A model generated the notes under the pieces. The model made no database searches. It worked only from the letters and a program-made list of their open reading frames with translations, and had not been told where the DNA came from. Made by a program: the position numbers and the translations under genes. Below are positions 43,160-53,734 of a stretch of DNA of 64,000 nucleotides, piece by piece (position 1 is the stretch's first letter; each line of letters begins with the position of its first letter). The DNA is from Candidula unifasciata. Its lineage: Eukaryota > Mollusca > Gastropoda > Stylommatophora > Geomitridae. The stretch lies in assembly GCA_905116865.2 (NCBI GenBank), contig CAJHNH020008564.1, forward strand, positions 241,773-305,772, in the 5' to 3' direction.

Positions 43160-45065
43160 CAACCAAAAGGGTACTTATTGACGTTGTTATATATTTCTTC
43201 TAGTTCAGCAGGTTCCGTTTTATGCTGGTAATTGAAATGTTAATGCAGTTTTTTTAGATAATTTGATATTGTGGTTATTGTTTTATTTGAAATATGAGAT
43301 TAAAAGTTTTCAAAGTATTCCTTTAACTTGTCATTTTTTTATTTGTGTACTTGTGTTGTGTTGACAACTGTGGCTTAGGCGCTGCGACTGCGCTTCGTAA
43401 TGCCCAAGTGCTGGATTTGATCCCAGCTGCAGACGGTTTGTCGTGCATTGGGCTTGACAGTGGTACCCAGAGCTGAAAGCAAAGGCAAACTACTGAATGT
43501 AAAATTTGCCTGGAAAAACCACAACAGACACAAAATGGTTAGTTCAAACCTCAATACTTCATCAGTCGCCTTGTCGATGGGTCCCTCTCTCGTCTACCAG
43601 CAGCAGTTTGTAAAATCTACGCCAGAAGTCACAGATCTAGGTCACCAAAATAATTTAAATAAGTTGCTGAAGTGGGAGGCAACCAGCCAGGAGTTGCACC
43701 ACAAAATCAGGATGTCACACTTAAAAACTACAGACTGGGAAGTTCATGCTAGAGTCAGACTGGCAGATATAGACGATTGATTTCCAGCGAACAAAAGAAG
43801 AAGAAGAAGGTTTCTCTCATTATTGTATATTAATTTGTTCTTAGCTTTCTGGTTAAGCACTTAATCTCCTTCTCCTGGATCTACACACCTGGTGCTCTAC
43901 TGTTTGGTTATATTATGGTCCTTTACGAAAGCTGGCATGAGGCCTTAAAATGACAAAAATGTCGTCTCGTGTTAGCACGGCTGCAGTCTAGGTTCTGTGT
44001 GTCGTTCAACCCCACAGGATCGTACAACGAGCGACCAACACCTGGTGACAAAAAAAAAAAAAAAGGCCACCATTCAGATAAGGATCACTCGGGTACAAAT
44101 CCCAGAAACCCAGTTCAACCGTTAGGTTATTTTAGAGTCTCTGACAACAGCCGCAGTACCGTCGAAACCACACTGTGTCCCAATGTGCAATTGTTGTTGT
44201 TGTTTTAAAGCTCGCCCTGGCTGTTGCCGGAGGCCCTAATATAACTCAACCTATTAGAGTTGAACGGGTTTTCTAGTACCTCTCCCTGGGTTATCCTCAT
44301 CCAAATGGTGGTACTTTGTGTCATCAGGTGTTTATCGCTTGGTGGATGTCCTGCTGGGGTTGAATCTCACTTACTCACTCAGCCGGTGGGGTTTTAAAAC
44401 AGCGAAAAATTGCTTCCTGTATTGGGACGGCGTATCGTAATCTAGTTTCTTTCACGAAGGCTGTGATAGGAGTGTGCTCTGTAGAGGTCCTACTCAGTGT
44501 GAGTTCCATTTGAGCGCTGGTCGTCAATCATTCAGAATGCAGACCCTGGGAAAGCAATATCAAAAGAAGAGGACAAACTGTTGTGAACTCTTCAGGCCAT
44601 TAATGTAGCACCGAGCTTTTGTTTATGCTTTTTTCGTTTTTATGTCTATCTCCCTGCATTTATTACTAAGGGAAATAACCTGCTAAACTGTGAATGCTTT
44701 AGTCTAAAGAGTTGTCATTCTTCTTTTCAATTTAAAAGTCACTTGCATTTTATTTATCCGTCCAGCGCAAACATAGTTAACAGAAAAGGGGTTTGTTGAA
44801 ACAAATAAACAAAAATTAAAAAAAAGAAATACTAGACATCTTTCCTTGATGCATTACACAAAAGTTAAGTGTAATTTCCGCTATAAATAAACAGATTTAG
44901 TCGTAACAAAGCGGTCACTAAATGCGTCTTGAAACTTTATCGAGGGGAGGTTGTAGCAAGCTTTGCCAGGCTGCTACACCTCTTAAATGTTCTAAATATA
45001 TGAACAGTTAGCGGATGTCCTAGATGAACAGACAGATAGCAGAAATCCTGTAATACTGTAATTGT
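43160..45065 (+). repeat. duplicated segment, copy 1
   Basis: Blocks 43165-43530, 43637-43860 and 43905-45065 recur in the same order and orientation at 57195-57560, 58455-58680 and 59900-61020 plus 61412-61450. The third block, about 1.1 kb, is roughly 90% or more identical by eye (long shared runs such as GCAAAGCTTTGCCAGG-type sequence and GTTAGCGGATGTCCTAGA). It contains a family A-type tRNA-like head (43370-43440), a (GAA)n run at 43797, and the repeat also seen at 19135. Copy 1 lacks the insertions of copy 2. No coding gene is seen inside. Confidence 0.85.
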
Positions 45066-45179
45066 AGTAAGGGTTCACAAAGTCAGTAAGGGTCAGAACT
45101 TTTGAATAAAAAAAGAATGAAGGGACTACACCATCCAAAACAAAACAGAGCTCGAAATCAACTATTGTAGTTCTTCACC

Positions 45180-46590
45180 CAAAGAGAAAAAAGAATGAAG
45201 GCGGAAAAACAGAAAAGAGCCGGACAAGGGGGGGGGGGGGGGGGGATTCAGTTTTTCACGGAGACCAAATGAAAATGTCACAGAGAAGCTTGTTCCATAG
45301 AAAAGAATGAAAAAATGGAGGAATGGTGACAAAGCTAAGGGTTTTGCCAAAACAGACTTTCACACTAACAAGATCAGAGCCAGTCTTTGAAAAAGTTTCA
45401 GAGAAATCAGCTAGAAGTGAACTGTTGTTTGTGGAGGAGACAGGTGGTCTAGAAGGTGAGAAGACATACGAGATTACCCAGAATGATATTAGGGAGACTT
45501 CTGATGAGGCTACGCAGCAGAACATATTGGACCTTAGCCTAGACAAGTTCGGGCCTTACAAACTCGCAATGGGAGGCACTTTCTCATAGCTGGGGCCAAA
45601 GGTCATGTTGCAGCATTCTGATGTGAAGTGGCTGTATCAGGAAACGATGTTTGCAGTGGCTCAGAAAAAAAATGGGTGTACATCTATGAAACAGCTGTGA
45701 GATTTGAGTTCCTACCATATTATTTCCTTCAATGTTCCTAAAATGCCAAGGTTGGCTGGACGTGATGGCAGTGAATTCCCAGTCGGCCATTGTCAACCTA
45801 GGACATCCCAATGCTGTGGTTTCTCTGTGGACACCCAGCCTCAAAAGTCTTGTGTCATGCCAGTGCCTTGAGGGATGTAGCTGTGGATGCTACCGAAACC
45901 TACAGGGCTACAACTGGTATGGATCGCAGACTGAAGATATTTGATCTGAGAATGTACAAAGAACTCAGCCGATTCCAGTACATCGCAAGGCGCTGTCCTG
46001 GACTTTTATTTGTCAGAAGATAATTTTAGCTGTCAGAAGAGACGACGTGGTGGAGCTGTACAAAGATAAAACCACCCAGACCCACCAACCAGACAAGCCT
46101 TACATCTATCATTGTGCTGACAGGCTGGTGGCAGATCTCACGTTCTCTCCGTATGAGAATGTGTTTGGCATAGGACACGTGTGGGGATTCTCCAGCATCG
46201 TAGTTCCAGGTGCCTGGAAACCTAACTGTGATTCAATCCATTCCAGTCAAGGTCTCAAAAAAAAAAAAAAAAAAAAAAAAAAAAACAGACTAAAGTGCTC
46301 ATGTTGTTGGATAAGGTCAGGCCTGAGTTGATCACATTGGATGGCCAGATGTGACAGGTGGATGTGAAAACAGTCAGGAGGCCGAAGAAAAGCGTCTCAA
46401 GAAGAAGTACCTCAAGCCTGACAAAGTGGACTTAACGCCTAAGAAAAGATGAAAGGGGCCAACAGTGCATCAAAGATTGTCCCGAAAGAAGGGAGTGCAG
46501 GAGCAGCACTTTAGGGCTGCAGTGAGAGAGATTGTGAGGACAAAGCAGGTGGGGAAAAAAACAGCTACAGATTTTTATTAATTGTTGGGG
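45180..46590 (+). pseudogene. WDR46: WDR46 (UTP7-like) retro-pseudogene
   Basis: WDR46/Utp7 is a nucleolar WD-repeat protein of the small-subunit processome. Pieces of its coding sequence appear in order without introns: SARSELLFVEETG, ILDLSLDKFGPYKL, NGRHFLIAGAKGHVAAF, VAQKKWVYIYE, FEFLPYYFL, GRLDVMA with [77 protein letters not shown] with SSIVVPGA, VKMLLDKVRPELITLDGQ, and a lysine-rich end. Pieces change frame at least six times and several loop segments are deleted. An A tract of about 28 bases interrupts the frame at 46258. Intronless order plus decay argues for a retrocopy. The human gene has many introns. Confidence 0.88.
46258..46285 (+). repeat. poly-A tract inside the WDR46 copy
   Basis: About 28 consecutive A replace the codons expected between ...CDSIHSS and the VKMLLDKV segment. 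It is therefore internal and not the retroposition tail. Confidence 0.85.
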
Positions 46591-46699
46591 GAGTGGCAAA
46601 TTTACACAGATTTGGAGAGTAGCAATCATGATACCTTTTCTAAAACCAGGAAAATAGGAATAAACTCACAGGGAGCAAGTACAGCAGGGATCTACCAGT

Positions 46700-47204
46700 C
46701 ATCAGTAGAAGTTATCCTCGTCGACAAGTGTTTCGGCCCACGATTCTCCTAGACACTTTCGGAGGTGGGCCCACCTGAGTTCATGAAGCTCAGTGCTGGT
46801 ACCCTGCTGCACAAAATTACCGGATGGTGTTTTTCTTTCGGATAGGAACAAGACGACTTGGTGGTTTTGCAGAAGGTACTGTGAGAAAAGAAGTCGTGGC
46901 GGCAGCCTAATTAAAACAGTCAGCATACCTGGACGACCGAGCGACAAGCTTACGATTGGTTTACCGGACACATGTTGGACTTTTATTAGCAGGTGGCAGA
47001 GAGACACTGGTAGACAATTCGGACACGATGGATTTTCAAGGGGTGAGAAACCCTTTTCCACTAGACACCACGGACCAGCTCACCGAGGCCCGTCCCCTAC
47101 GTTGTTTCGTTGCGTCCAAAGCCAGCTCGTGGCCCTTTCGGCTACCTCGCCCAGTTTTTAAAGTGTTAGTTTCCGTTCATTACCGCGCAATCCTAGTTCT
47201 TTAA
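46700..47204 (-). mobile_element. 3' untranslated part of the REL-endonuclease LINE
   Basis: This lies directly downstream of the LINE stop at 47205 on the minus strand and has GC content like the ORF. It runs to about 46700, where the WDR46 copy's flank begins. No further homology is recognised, and the exact 3' end is uncertain. Confidence 0.5.
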
Positions 47205-49430
47205 TCACATTGTACAGTGAAGTGGAGACGAGACCTCTCGCTCCCACTTCGACGGCAAAGACCCGGCTGCTAAGTCACTGTATTTCTCGAGCTTATACAT
47301 GTGACTTTCGTCCAAACGCGACTCACACAGGACGGTCAGCTCAATCAGGATGAGCTGCCGTTTCTGCGCAGAGTGGAGAACTATGTCAGGTCGCAGGCCG
47401 GTCTTACGGATTAACTCATGGTACCTTTCATGGCCCGGCAGATCAACCGCCAGTAACCAGTCCCTCGCAGAGTCTAGCACGGATGGAGCGAATGCGTTTT
47501 TGTTGACCTTACCTTTATGGATCTGCCCAGCCCTGAGGAAACGAATGGGGACGATGGTAGAACTGGCTCTGGCGTTAGCCCTCATTCTGGCCTGGTCAAC
47601 GACGGCTGCTAACTCTTTTAGCACCTTGTTGTGTCGCCAGGTATTTCGGCCTTGGCCTAGGGCTTGCCTAGGGCTTTCCTGCACGCGGACAGGACGTGCT
47701 CAAGAGTCTGCTTCGCATTGCACAACGGGCAAGTCGGATCGTTGGTCGCAGACCATTTAACCATGTTAACACCGGACTGTAATACATCGTACGCCGAACG
47801 AACGATAAAGCTTAGTCGCAACGGGGTCATTCGCCAGATCTCACCCCATGTGAGTATTCTTGGCAATGCGCTCTCCAGGCTGACCCAATGGCCCTGCTGC
47901 GACTGCTGGGCTGCTTTCTGGAAACGAACCTCGTTTTCGTTGTCCCTCACCTGTTGTATTACCATGTCTCGGCGTTCTTTGGCTTAGGCCTTTGACCACC
48001 AATTGACCTTCCCGTGCCCTAGGCCTCGACGGTCGGTTTGAGTGTAACCCATTATCTCCCTCAATTTTAGTGCGTTCTGCGCAGATTCAATCGCATCGAG
48101 GACTCTCCACGTCTGCCCAGTCTTGAGAGCGGGCTGGTCAGCGATGACATTTGGGTCTGAAGACTCGCGCAAGAGCATGGCGAGTCTTACTTTGCCAACT
48201 TTGAACTCTTCGATTATTGATTTGAACGGAAGTACTAGCTTTGCCTGCTTACAATACAGAGCCACATCGGTCAGACAAGGCGGTGCACCAATCCACTTTC
48301 TCAAGGCTGTGTTGATTTTCCTCTCCATGGTTTCCACTGCAGTCATCGTCACTTCGTAGACTAACAGTGGCCATAGGAGCTTCGGAATCAACATGAATTG
48401 GAGACACCACACCTTGAATTTCCCGACCAGCCTGCAACGCTCGATCGCGAGCAGGCCTGTAGCCAGTGACTCGTGTATTCGCCGGACCTCCGCTCTATCA
48501 GATAACTTCGAATCGTAAACGCGACCGAGGCTCTTCACCGGTTCCTCCAGAACCGAGGGGATCTTGTTCCTTGCCACCGTAAAACTGGTTGCCGCCACTC
48601 GACCCTTAAGGATAGACAGACTCCTCGACTTCTGCGGTTTGAACTGCATACCGCTCCATTGGACCACCGCGTTCAATCTTTTCAGGATCGTGCGGGCAGA
48701 CTCCTCGCTGCCCGTTATAATAGTCGTGTCATCCATAAAGGCACGTAGTGGCGGCATCCAGTGATCCCCTATTTGAAGGCCCTGTCCATAGCCGGCCGCC
48801 CCGTCTAACATGTTCTGCATGGCCATGACAAACAGTACTGGTGAGATCGTACAGCCCATAGCTATCCCAATCTGCAGCTCAGTCCATCTCGTGGTAACCG
48901 TCGAGGTAGAGAAGCGCAAAGCGAACTTAGAGAAATATTGCTCGTTGATATCATTGACCTGTGCCGGTACGTGGAACATGCGAAGGGCTCGCCACAGTAG
49001 CCTATGGGGGACTGCCCCGTAGGCGTTGGCTAAGTCCAACCAAATCACGTGCAATCTCTCATGCTTGGCTCTCTGGATAGCCTCCCAAATCATGGTCGCG
49101 TGTTCAAGGCACCCAGGAACGCCCGGAATACCACCCTTCTGAACACTCGTATCGATGTACTTGTTAGCCATCAGATACTGTGTGAGCCGTGACCGAGAAG
49201 AATATCTTACCCTCGACATTCAACAGCGAGATGGGCCTGAATTGGGAAAGACTCTTCGAGTCCTGCTCTTTGGGAATGTAGACCCCATTCGCCTTTTGCC
49301 ATTCTGGACATATGTGTTTGCGGATCCACGCTTGTCTCAACAAGACGGGAAGCATTTTTAGGATTTTCGGGCAACGCTTGTAAAGAACGTACGGAACACC
49401 GTTCGGACCTGGGGCAGACTTGAAAAGACA
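47205..49430 (-). pseudogene. REL-endonuclease non-LTR retrotransposon (RT + zinc finger + endonuclease)
   Basis: The 5'-truncated ORF encodes an RT and a C-terminal restriction-like endonuclease, as in R2/NeSL/Hero-type LINEs. In order: APGPNGVPYVLYK, WQKANGVYIPKE with FRPISLLNVEGK (RT 0-1), WLDLANAYGAVPH (motif A Asp), GIAMGCTISPVLF (B), FMDDTTI (catalytic DD), FKPQKSRSL (D), SLGRVYDS, then CPLCNAKQTLEHVLSAC (CCHC-like finger). Last comes the PD-x12-E endonuclease core, RPDIVLHSAQKRQLILIELTV. Lesions are few: a frameshift near 49200, one in-frame TAA at 47984-47986 and a frameshift at 47655-47676 caused by an 11-bp tandem duplication. It is GC-richer than its surroundings. It once reverse-transcribed its own RNA at a nicked target; this copy cannot. 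Confidence 0.88.
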
Positions 49431-49436
49431 GTACCA

Positions 49437-49510
49437 ATGCTTCCAGTTATAGACCAGTCAGCCTTACTAGCTGTCTCTGTACAACAATAGAACGCAATGG
49501 CAACCTTAGA
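49437..49510 (+). pseudogene. jockey-type LINE RT fragment
   Basis: It reads SYRPVSLTSCLCTTIER, the RT block 1 signature of jockey-like LINEs (S-Y-R-P-(I/V)-(A/S)-L-T-S-C). It abuts the 5' end of the opposite-strand REL LINE, suggesting that one inserted into the other. Confidence 0.6.
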
Positions 49511-50040
49511 TTTCAATGGCCGACACCAGAAATGTCACCAGAGAGGCAGAAGACCGGCAACCACGAATTTCCTGCAACCATATTTCTCTCACAGATCGGC
49601 TTGGGCCGAGCAGCAGTTACCACACTTTCAACATTGACGTTGATCAACATGCTGCAGATCCTGCTGGGCAAAAGTGCGGTAGCGAAAATCAGAAGAACTC
49701 AATGATGAATGATACTCAATAGAACCAACCGTACCTCAGGCATGCTAGATAGCATCAAACAGAACTGCAAGAAAGAACTCCGACTATCCGATGATATGAC
49801 CGTGACTGCCCCAATTTTCCAGAATGTCAGATGATGGGTGGTTCGGAGAGTCAGGCTGCACTGGAACATTGAAGAAATATTGGATCCACTCAGGAAAGAC
49901 AACCCTTATAATATTTCAATTCTTTCAGGCGTGCCGTGAAAAAAGGGGACATTCTGTAAAGGACTTGTTGATTGATGATAATGATGATATGTACAAACAG
50001 GTACTTTTAATGAGAATGTATGTAATTGGGTAAAGGAGGC
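49510..50040 (+). other. unidentified coding-like region
   Basis: Three overlapping open stretches have non-repetitive, protein-like composition: MADTRNVTREAEDRQPRISC from 49516, DSIKQNCKKELRLSDDMTVT then WNIEEILDPLRKDNPYNISI from about 49745, and ACREKRGHSVKDLLIDDNDD from 49929. The last follows an acceptor-like TTTCAATTCTTTCAG and ends at a CAG|GTACTT donor-like site at 50001. It could be a decayed gene or LINE remnant. I do not recognise the family. Confidence 0.3.
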
Positions 50041-50106
50041 TGCATGGCTTCCTTACAAAATTATTAATGGGAGAAAAGGGGAGGGGGTGGTGCTAAGTGG
50101 CCTTAA

Positions 50107-50129
50107 CCCCCCCCCCCCCCCCCCCCCCC
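50107..50129. repeat. poly-C tract
   Basis: A run of about 23 C. The flanks up to 50650 contain no recognised gene. Confidence 0.9.
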
Positions 50130-50659
50130 AAGGTTCCTGCAACCCCCAGCCAGTGATCTGTCCCTGGCCCCAAGTTACAAGCGTACAAACATGTGTTCTA
50201 TAAACGCACTACTTTCTTGTGTCTTGGGAAAACAAATTGCAAACTGTGGGAGAAATCAGTCAGATAGCAGCCTGTTGACAACATTTGCTTAACTCCAAGA
50301 CAGAAGCAGGTAATGTCTGCGTTCTTTATTTAAGTGTCTGTTTGTTATGTTAATAAACCATTTCAAGGGGTCTGCAAGTATATTTACTTGATTAAGCATT
50401 TCATTTCATTAGTGGGATAGAAGATAGATAATATCATGGAAGTCAGGTCATCAGACTGTTTTGTAGACATCCAGTGAATTTCATTCATGGCCTTAGCTGT
50501 TGCTGTCTTCATAATGCTGTCTATTATCGGCAGAAATAAGAGACATGACAGTAGACATCGATGTCACATACCTGTTCTTTTTTAACTTTCCATGGGTTGG
50601 TTGGTTTTAGGAGCTATTATTTTTACAGGATGAGGTAGCAAACCCCAAGCCCAACACTA

Positions 50660-50792
50660 CTCTTGGTCTCCTCCAATGGCTAGTCGGTTACCTGTCAACC
50701 GGAAAACGTTCAGTTCAAAAGCACATCTGAAGGATTTTTATAATTAACCCAAGGTACCCAGGTCAACTCAGCCTGAAATATATACACAGAAT
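50660..50792 (+). repeat. SINE family A, degraded
   Basis: A tRNA-like head with TCAGTTCAAAAGC is followed by GGTCAACTCAGCCTGAAATA. Confidence 0.45.
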
Positions 50793-50984
50793 AAACTGAC
50801 GAGGAACCATTAAGACCAAAGATATACTATAAAGAAACAAACAAGTATTGTAAAACTTAAACAACAACTATATAACACGGACAGAATCCATCTCAAACCA
50901 ATTACATGGCTCCACAGTTTACAGACATTTAAATTATCCAAATGATAGACACGGCTCACAAAGACACAAATGTTTGGGTGGAAA

Positions 50985-51312
50985 AGGGGCTGGGCGCTAG
51001 CTGGACTTAGCACACTTGTTTCAGCAGCGACACACTGTCTTCATTGGGCGGTCATGGGTTCAAATCCCGGCAAGGTAAACGATACCTTTGGACTTCAAAG
51101 TTGCCGAATAGGTCTTTCTATCGTTATACTAGTGCCGATCAATAAATATTTTGTGTCTAAAATAGATACTAGAAAATATTCCTGGAAGTAAATTTAGTCA
51201 GTGTTATATTGACCACATCACCCATCAAGTGCCGATTAGTCTCTAGAATATTGAGTACACTGTCAAATGCTCAGTGCGTCAATGGCGTGGAAAGGGATCT
51301 TTACCTTGTGTC
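50985..51312 (+). repeat. SINE family A with a third head type
   Basis: The head has a near-consensus B box, GGGTTCAAATCCCGG. The body retains TATTGACCACATCACCCATC and AAGTGCCGATTAGTCTC, and the tail GGCGTGGAAAGGGATC with TTTACC. A 100-bp spacer separates head and body. Confidence 0.7.
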
Positions 51313-51324
51313 ACTTACCAGCCT

Positions 51325-51480
51325 AATAGATGAATGGATAAAGAACTATCATCCCCGTACAGGACATTCCAGTAAGTGTTCTGTCTCCTTCATCAGGAGC
51401 CAACGAAAAGTCAAAATGCTAACGAGTTTGATTGAAAGTCCGCATGTTTCCGCCACAGAATTTAATACGTACCAAAAACT
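51325..51480 (-). pseudogene. RNase H LINE 3' terminus, diverged
   Basis: The complement shows TTCAATCAAACTCG, TTGGCTCCTGATGAAGGAGAC and TGTCCTGTACGGGG, parallel to the tails at 17061 and 39250. Confidence 0.45.
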
Positions 51481-51483
51481 CTC

Positions 51484-51486
51484 GTG

Positions 51487-51540
<54 letters not shown>

Positions 51541-51566
51541 TGTGTGTGTGTCTGTGTGTGTGTGCT
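51484..51566. repeat. (GT)n microsatellite
   Basis: About 80 bp of TG dinucleotides with a few C interruptions. Its 119-codon frame is spurious. Confidence 0.95.
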
Positions 51567-51643
51567 TTTTTAAAATTTAAAACTAAAAAAATTTGCTACC
51601 TTTAGGTGTTTTCGGTAGCTTTTTCAACAAAATGTTGGTACTG

Positions 51644-51662
51644 CCCCCCCCCCCCCCCCCCC
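51644..51662. repeat. poly-C tract
   Basis: A run of about 19 C between short unique segments. Confidence 0.9.
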
Positions 51663-51779
51663 TAAAGTTCGGCAGCCCTGCTCGAGAGCTGCTCAAGACT
51701 GATGTAAAACAAGTTGGTAACAACTTTGAAAATCCAAGACTGACTCTTGTGTAGAACGAGTGATGGGAGGGGAGGACCT

Positions 51780-53450
51780 GGCCACATTTGATGTGGCGGT
51801 GATGATGATGTGGGGAAGGTGATGATGATGGTGAAATGGTGTGGGGGTAATGATGATTGTGAGACGGTGCTTACTCTTGGGGCTACAGCTGGTGTGACGG
51901 GATCATTGCGATGGTGGCAATAATGATGATTGTGGGGGGTGGTGATAATGGGGATCATGCCAGCTCCAGGTGATTTATAAGGCCGTACAGCTCAAATGAT
52001 GGGAATCCCGTGATAATGTTGTGCAAGCGATGATGTCCCTCTGCGTCCACAGTTTTTATCGAGATGATGTATACACAAATTAAACTACAGTGGTCATTAA
52101 GGTGATGATATTTTTTAGAACTATACGTGATTTTTTAAGGTAAATAAGGTGCCAATTAAATATAACAATAAAGGCTATCTGATAGTGTGGGAGGTGATGA
52201 TGAACAAAAATGCTTTTGCTACAGTCGGACGTGATGAGGGGATATGGTATGGTGGGAGGTGATGATGATGAGGGGTGGTGATGATGAATTGGGGGGATAA
52301 TATGGATGGTGATGATGATGATGATGTGTGGGGGTGTGGTGATGATGGTGAGGATAATGGTCATGGGTGATGATGATGATGGTGGTTGGTGATAGATTCA
52401 TGGTGAGGGAGGTGATGATGATGGTAGGGGTGGTGTGTTGATAATGGTGGTTGGTGATGATTGTGTGGGAGGTGATGATGATGGTGTGATGGTGATGATG
52501 ATGGTGTGGGAGGTGATGATGATGGTGTGGGAGCTGATTGTGGGGGAGGTAATGGCGATTGTGTGGGAGGTGATGATGATTGTGGGGGAGGTAATGATTG
52601 TGTGGGAGGTGATGATGATGGTGGGGGAGGTGATGATGATTGTGGGGGAGGTGATGATGATGGTGGGGGTGGTGATGATGATGGTGGGGGAGGTGATGAT
52701 GATGGTGGGGGAGGTGATGATGATGGTGGGGGAGGTGATGATGATGATGTGGTGGGGATGGTGATGATGATGGTGGGGGAGGTGATGATGATGGTGTGGG
52801 TGGTGATGATGATGGTGGGGGAGGTGATGATGATGGTGTGGGAGGTGATGATGATTGTGGGGGAGGTGATGATGATGTGTGGGGGTGGTGATGATGATGG
52901 TAGGGGTGGTGATGATGATGGTGGGGGTGGTGATGATGATGGTTGTGGAAGGTGTGATGATGGTAATGGGAGGTGGATGATGATGTGGTGGGGGTGGTGA
53001 TGATGATGGGGGTGGTGGTGATTGTGTGGGTGATGATGATGATGATGTGGGGGTGGTGATGATGATTGTAATGATGATGATGATGGGGTGGTGGTGATGA
53101 TGATGGTGGGGGTGGTGATGATAATGATAATGATGGTGGTGGGAGTGGTGACGATGATGATATTGGGGGGGGTGATGATGATGGTGGGGGAGATGATGAT
53201 GATGGTGGTGGGGGTGATGATGATGATGGTGGGGTGGTGATGATGATGGTGGTGGGAGTTGTGATGATGGTGGCGATGATAATGGTAGTGATGGTTATGA
53301 CGATGATAATGGCGATGACCATGATGGGGGTGGAGATAACAAGGATAATGGTGATGGTGGTGATGATGATGGTGGTGGTTATGATGTTGATGACGGCGAC
53401 GATGATGGGGATAATGGTGACTATATTGATAATAACTTCCTATGTCCACA
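51780..53450. repeat. (GAT)n/(GGT)n G-rich array
   Basis: Interleaved GATGATGATGGT and GGGGGAGGT blocks form loose 21-24-bp units, best ordered at 52600-52900. Almost all G sits on the + strand, with G5 clusters spaced about 20 bp apart. The opposite strand stays open for 360+ codons of His/Pro/Ser/Thr/Ile, which is an artefact of triplet periodicity. A stretch of less repetitive sequence occurs at 51955-52200. Confidence 0.92.
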
Positions 53451-53627
53451 GATTACGACCGTCATCAGCGGGTAGTTAACCCCAGTCTGTTGTGCTGTAT
53501 CTATCGTCTTGAGGATTCCCAATGACAGTCTGGTGGCTAAACCTTCCTTGTCAGGCACTGGAGTTCACACAGACTGACGTAAAGAATAACAAATGTAAAT
53601 TATGTAGGAATGACTGACAGACAGTCC

Positions 53628-53653
53628 GCCCCCCCCCCCCCCCCCCCCCCCCC
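53628..53653. repeat. poly-C tract
   Basis: A run of about 26 C, about 80 bp upstream of the 32-bp array. Confidence 0.9.
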
Positions 53654-53734
53654 ACCAGCAGTACGTAGTAGCGGTACCTTAAAAGGCAATTTGTTTTTTC
53701 AGTGCGTCTGTAAAAGACTTTGTGATGGCTACCA

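Noticed and set aside
45323..45589. An 88-codon frame as a functional WDR46-type gene
   Set aside because: It covers only the N-terminal part. The remaining WD-repeat region continues in other frames with deletions, so it is a pseudogene.
47350..47987. Plus-strand frames of 136 and 107 codons
   Set aside because: They are shadows of the GC-rich minus-strand LINE ORF, which carries the recognisable RT and endonuclease motifs.
51050..51080. Possible tRNA gene from a perfect B box
   Set aside because: It is followed by SINE family A body and tail and has no convincing cloverleaf.
52219..53449. Two overlapping minus-strand frames of more than 360 codons rich in His, Pro, Ser and Thr
   Set aside because: They arise from triplet periodicity of a GAT/GGT array. 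Two frames are open at once, and composition is fully explained by the repeat.
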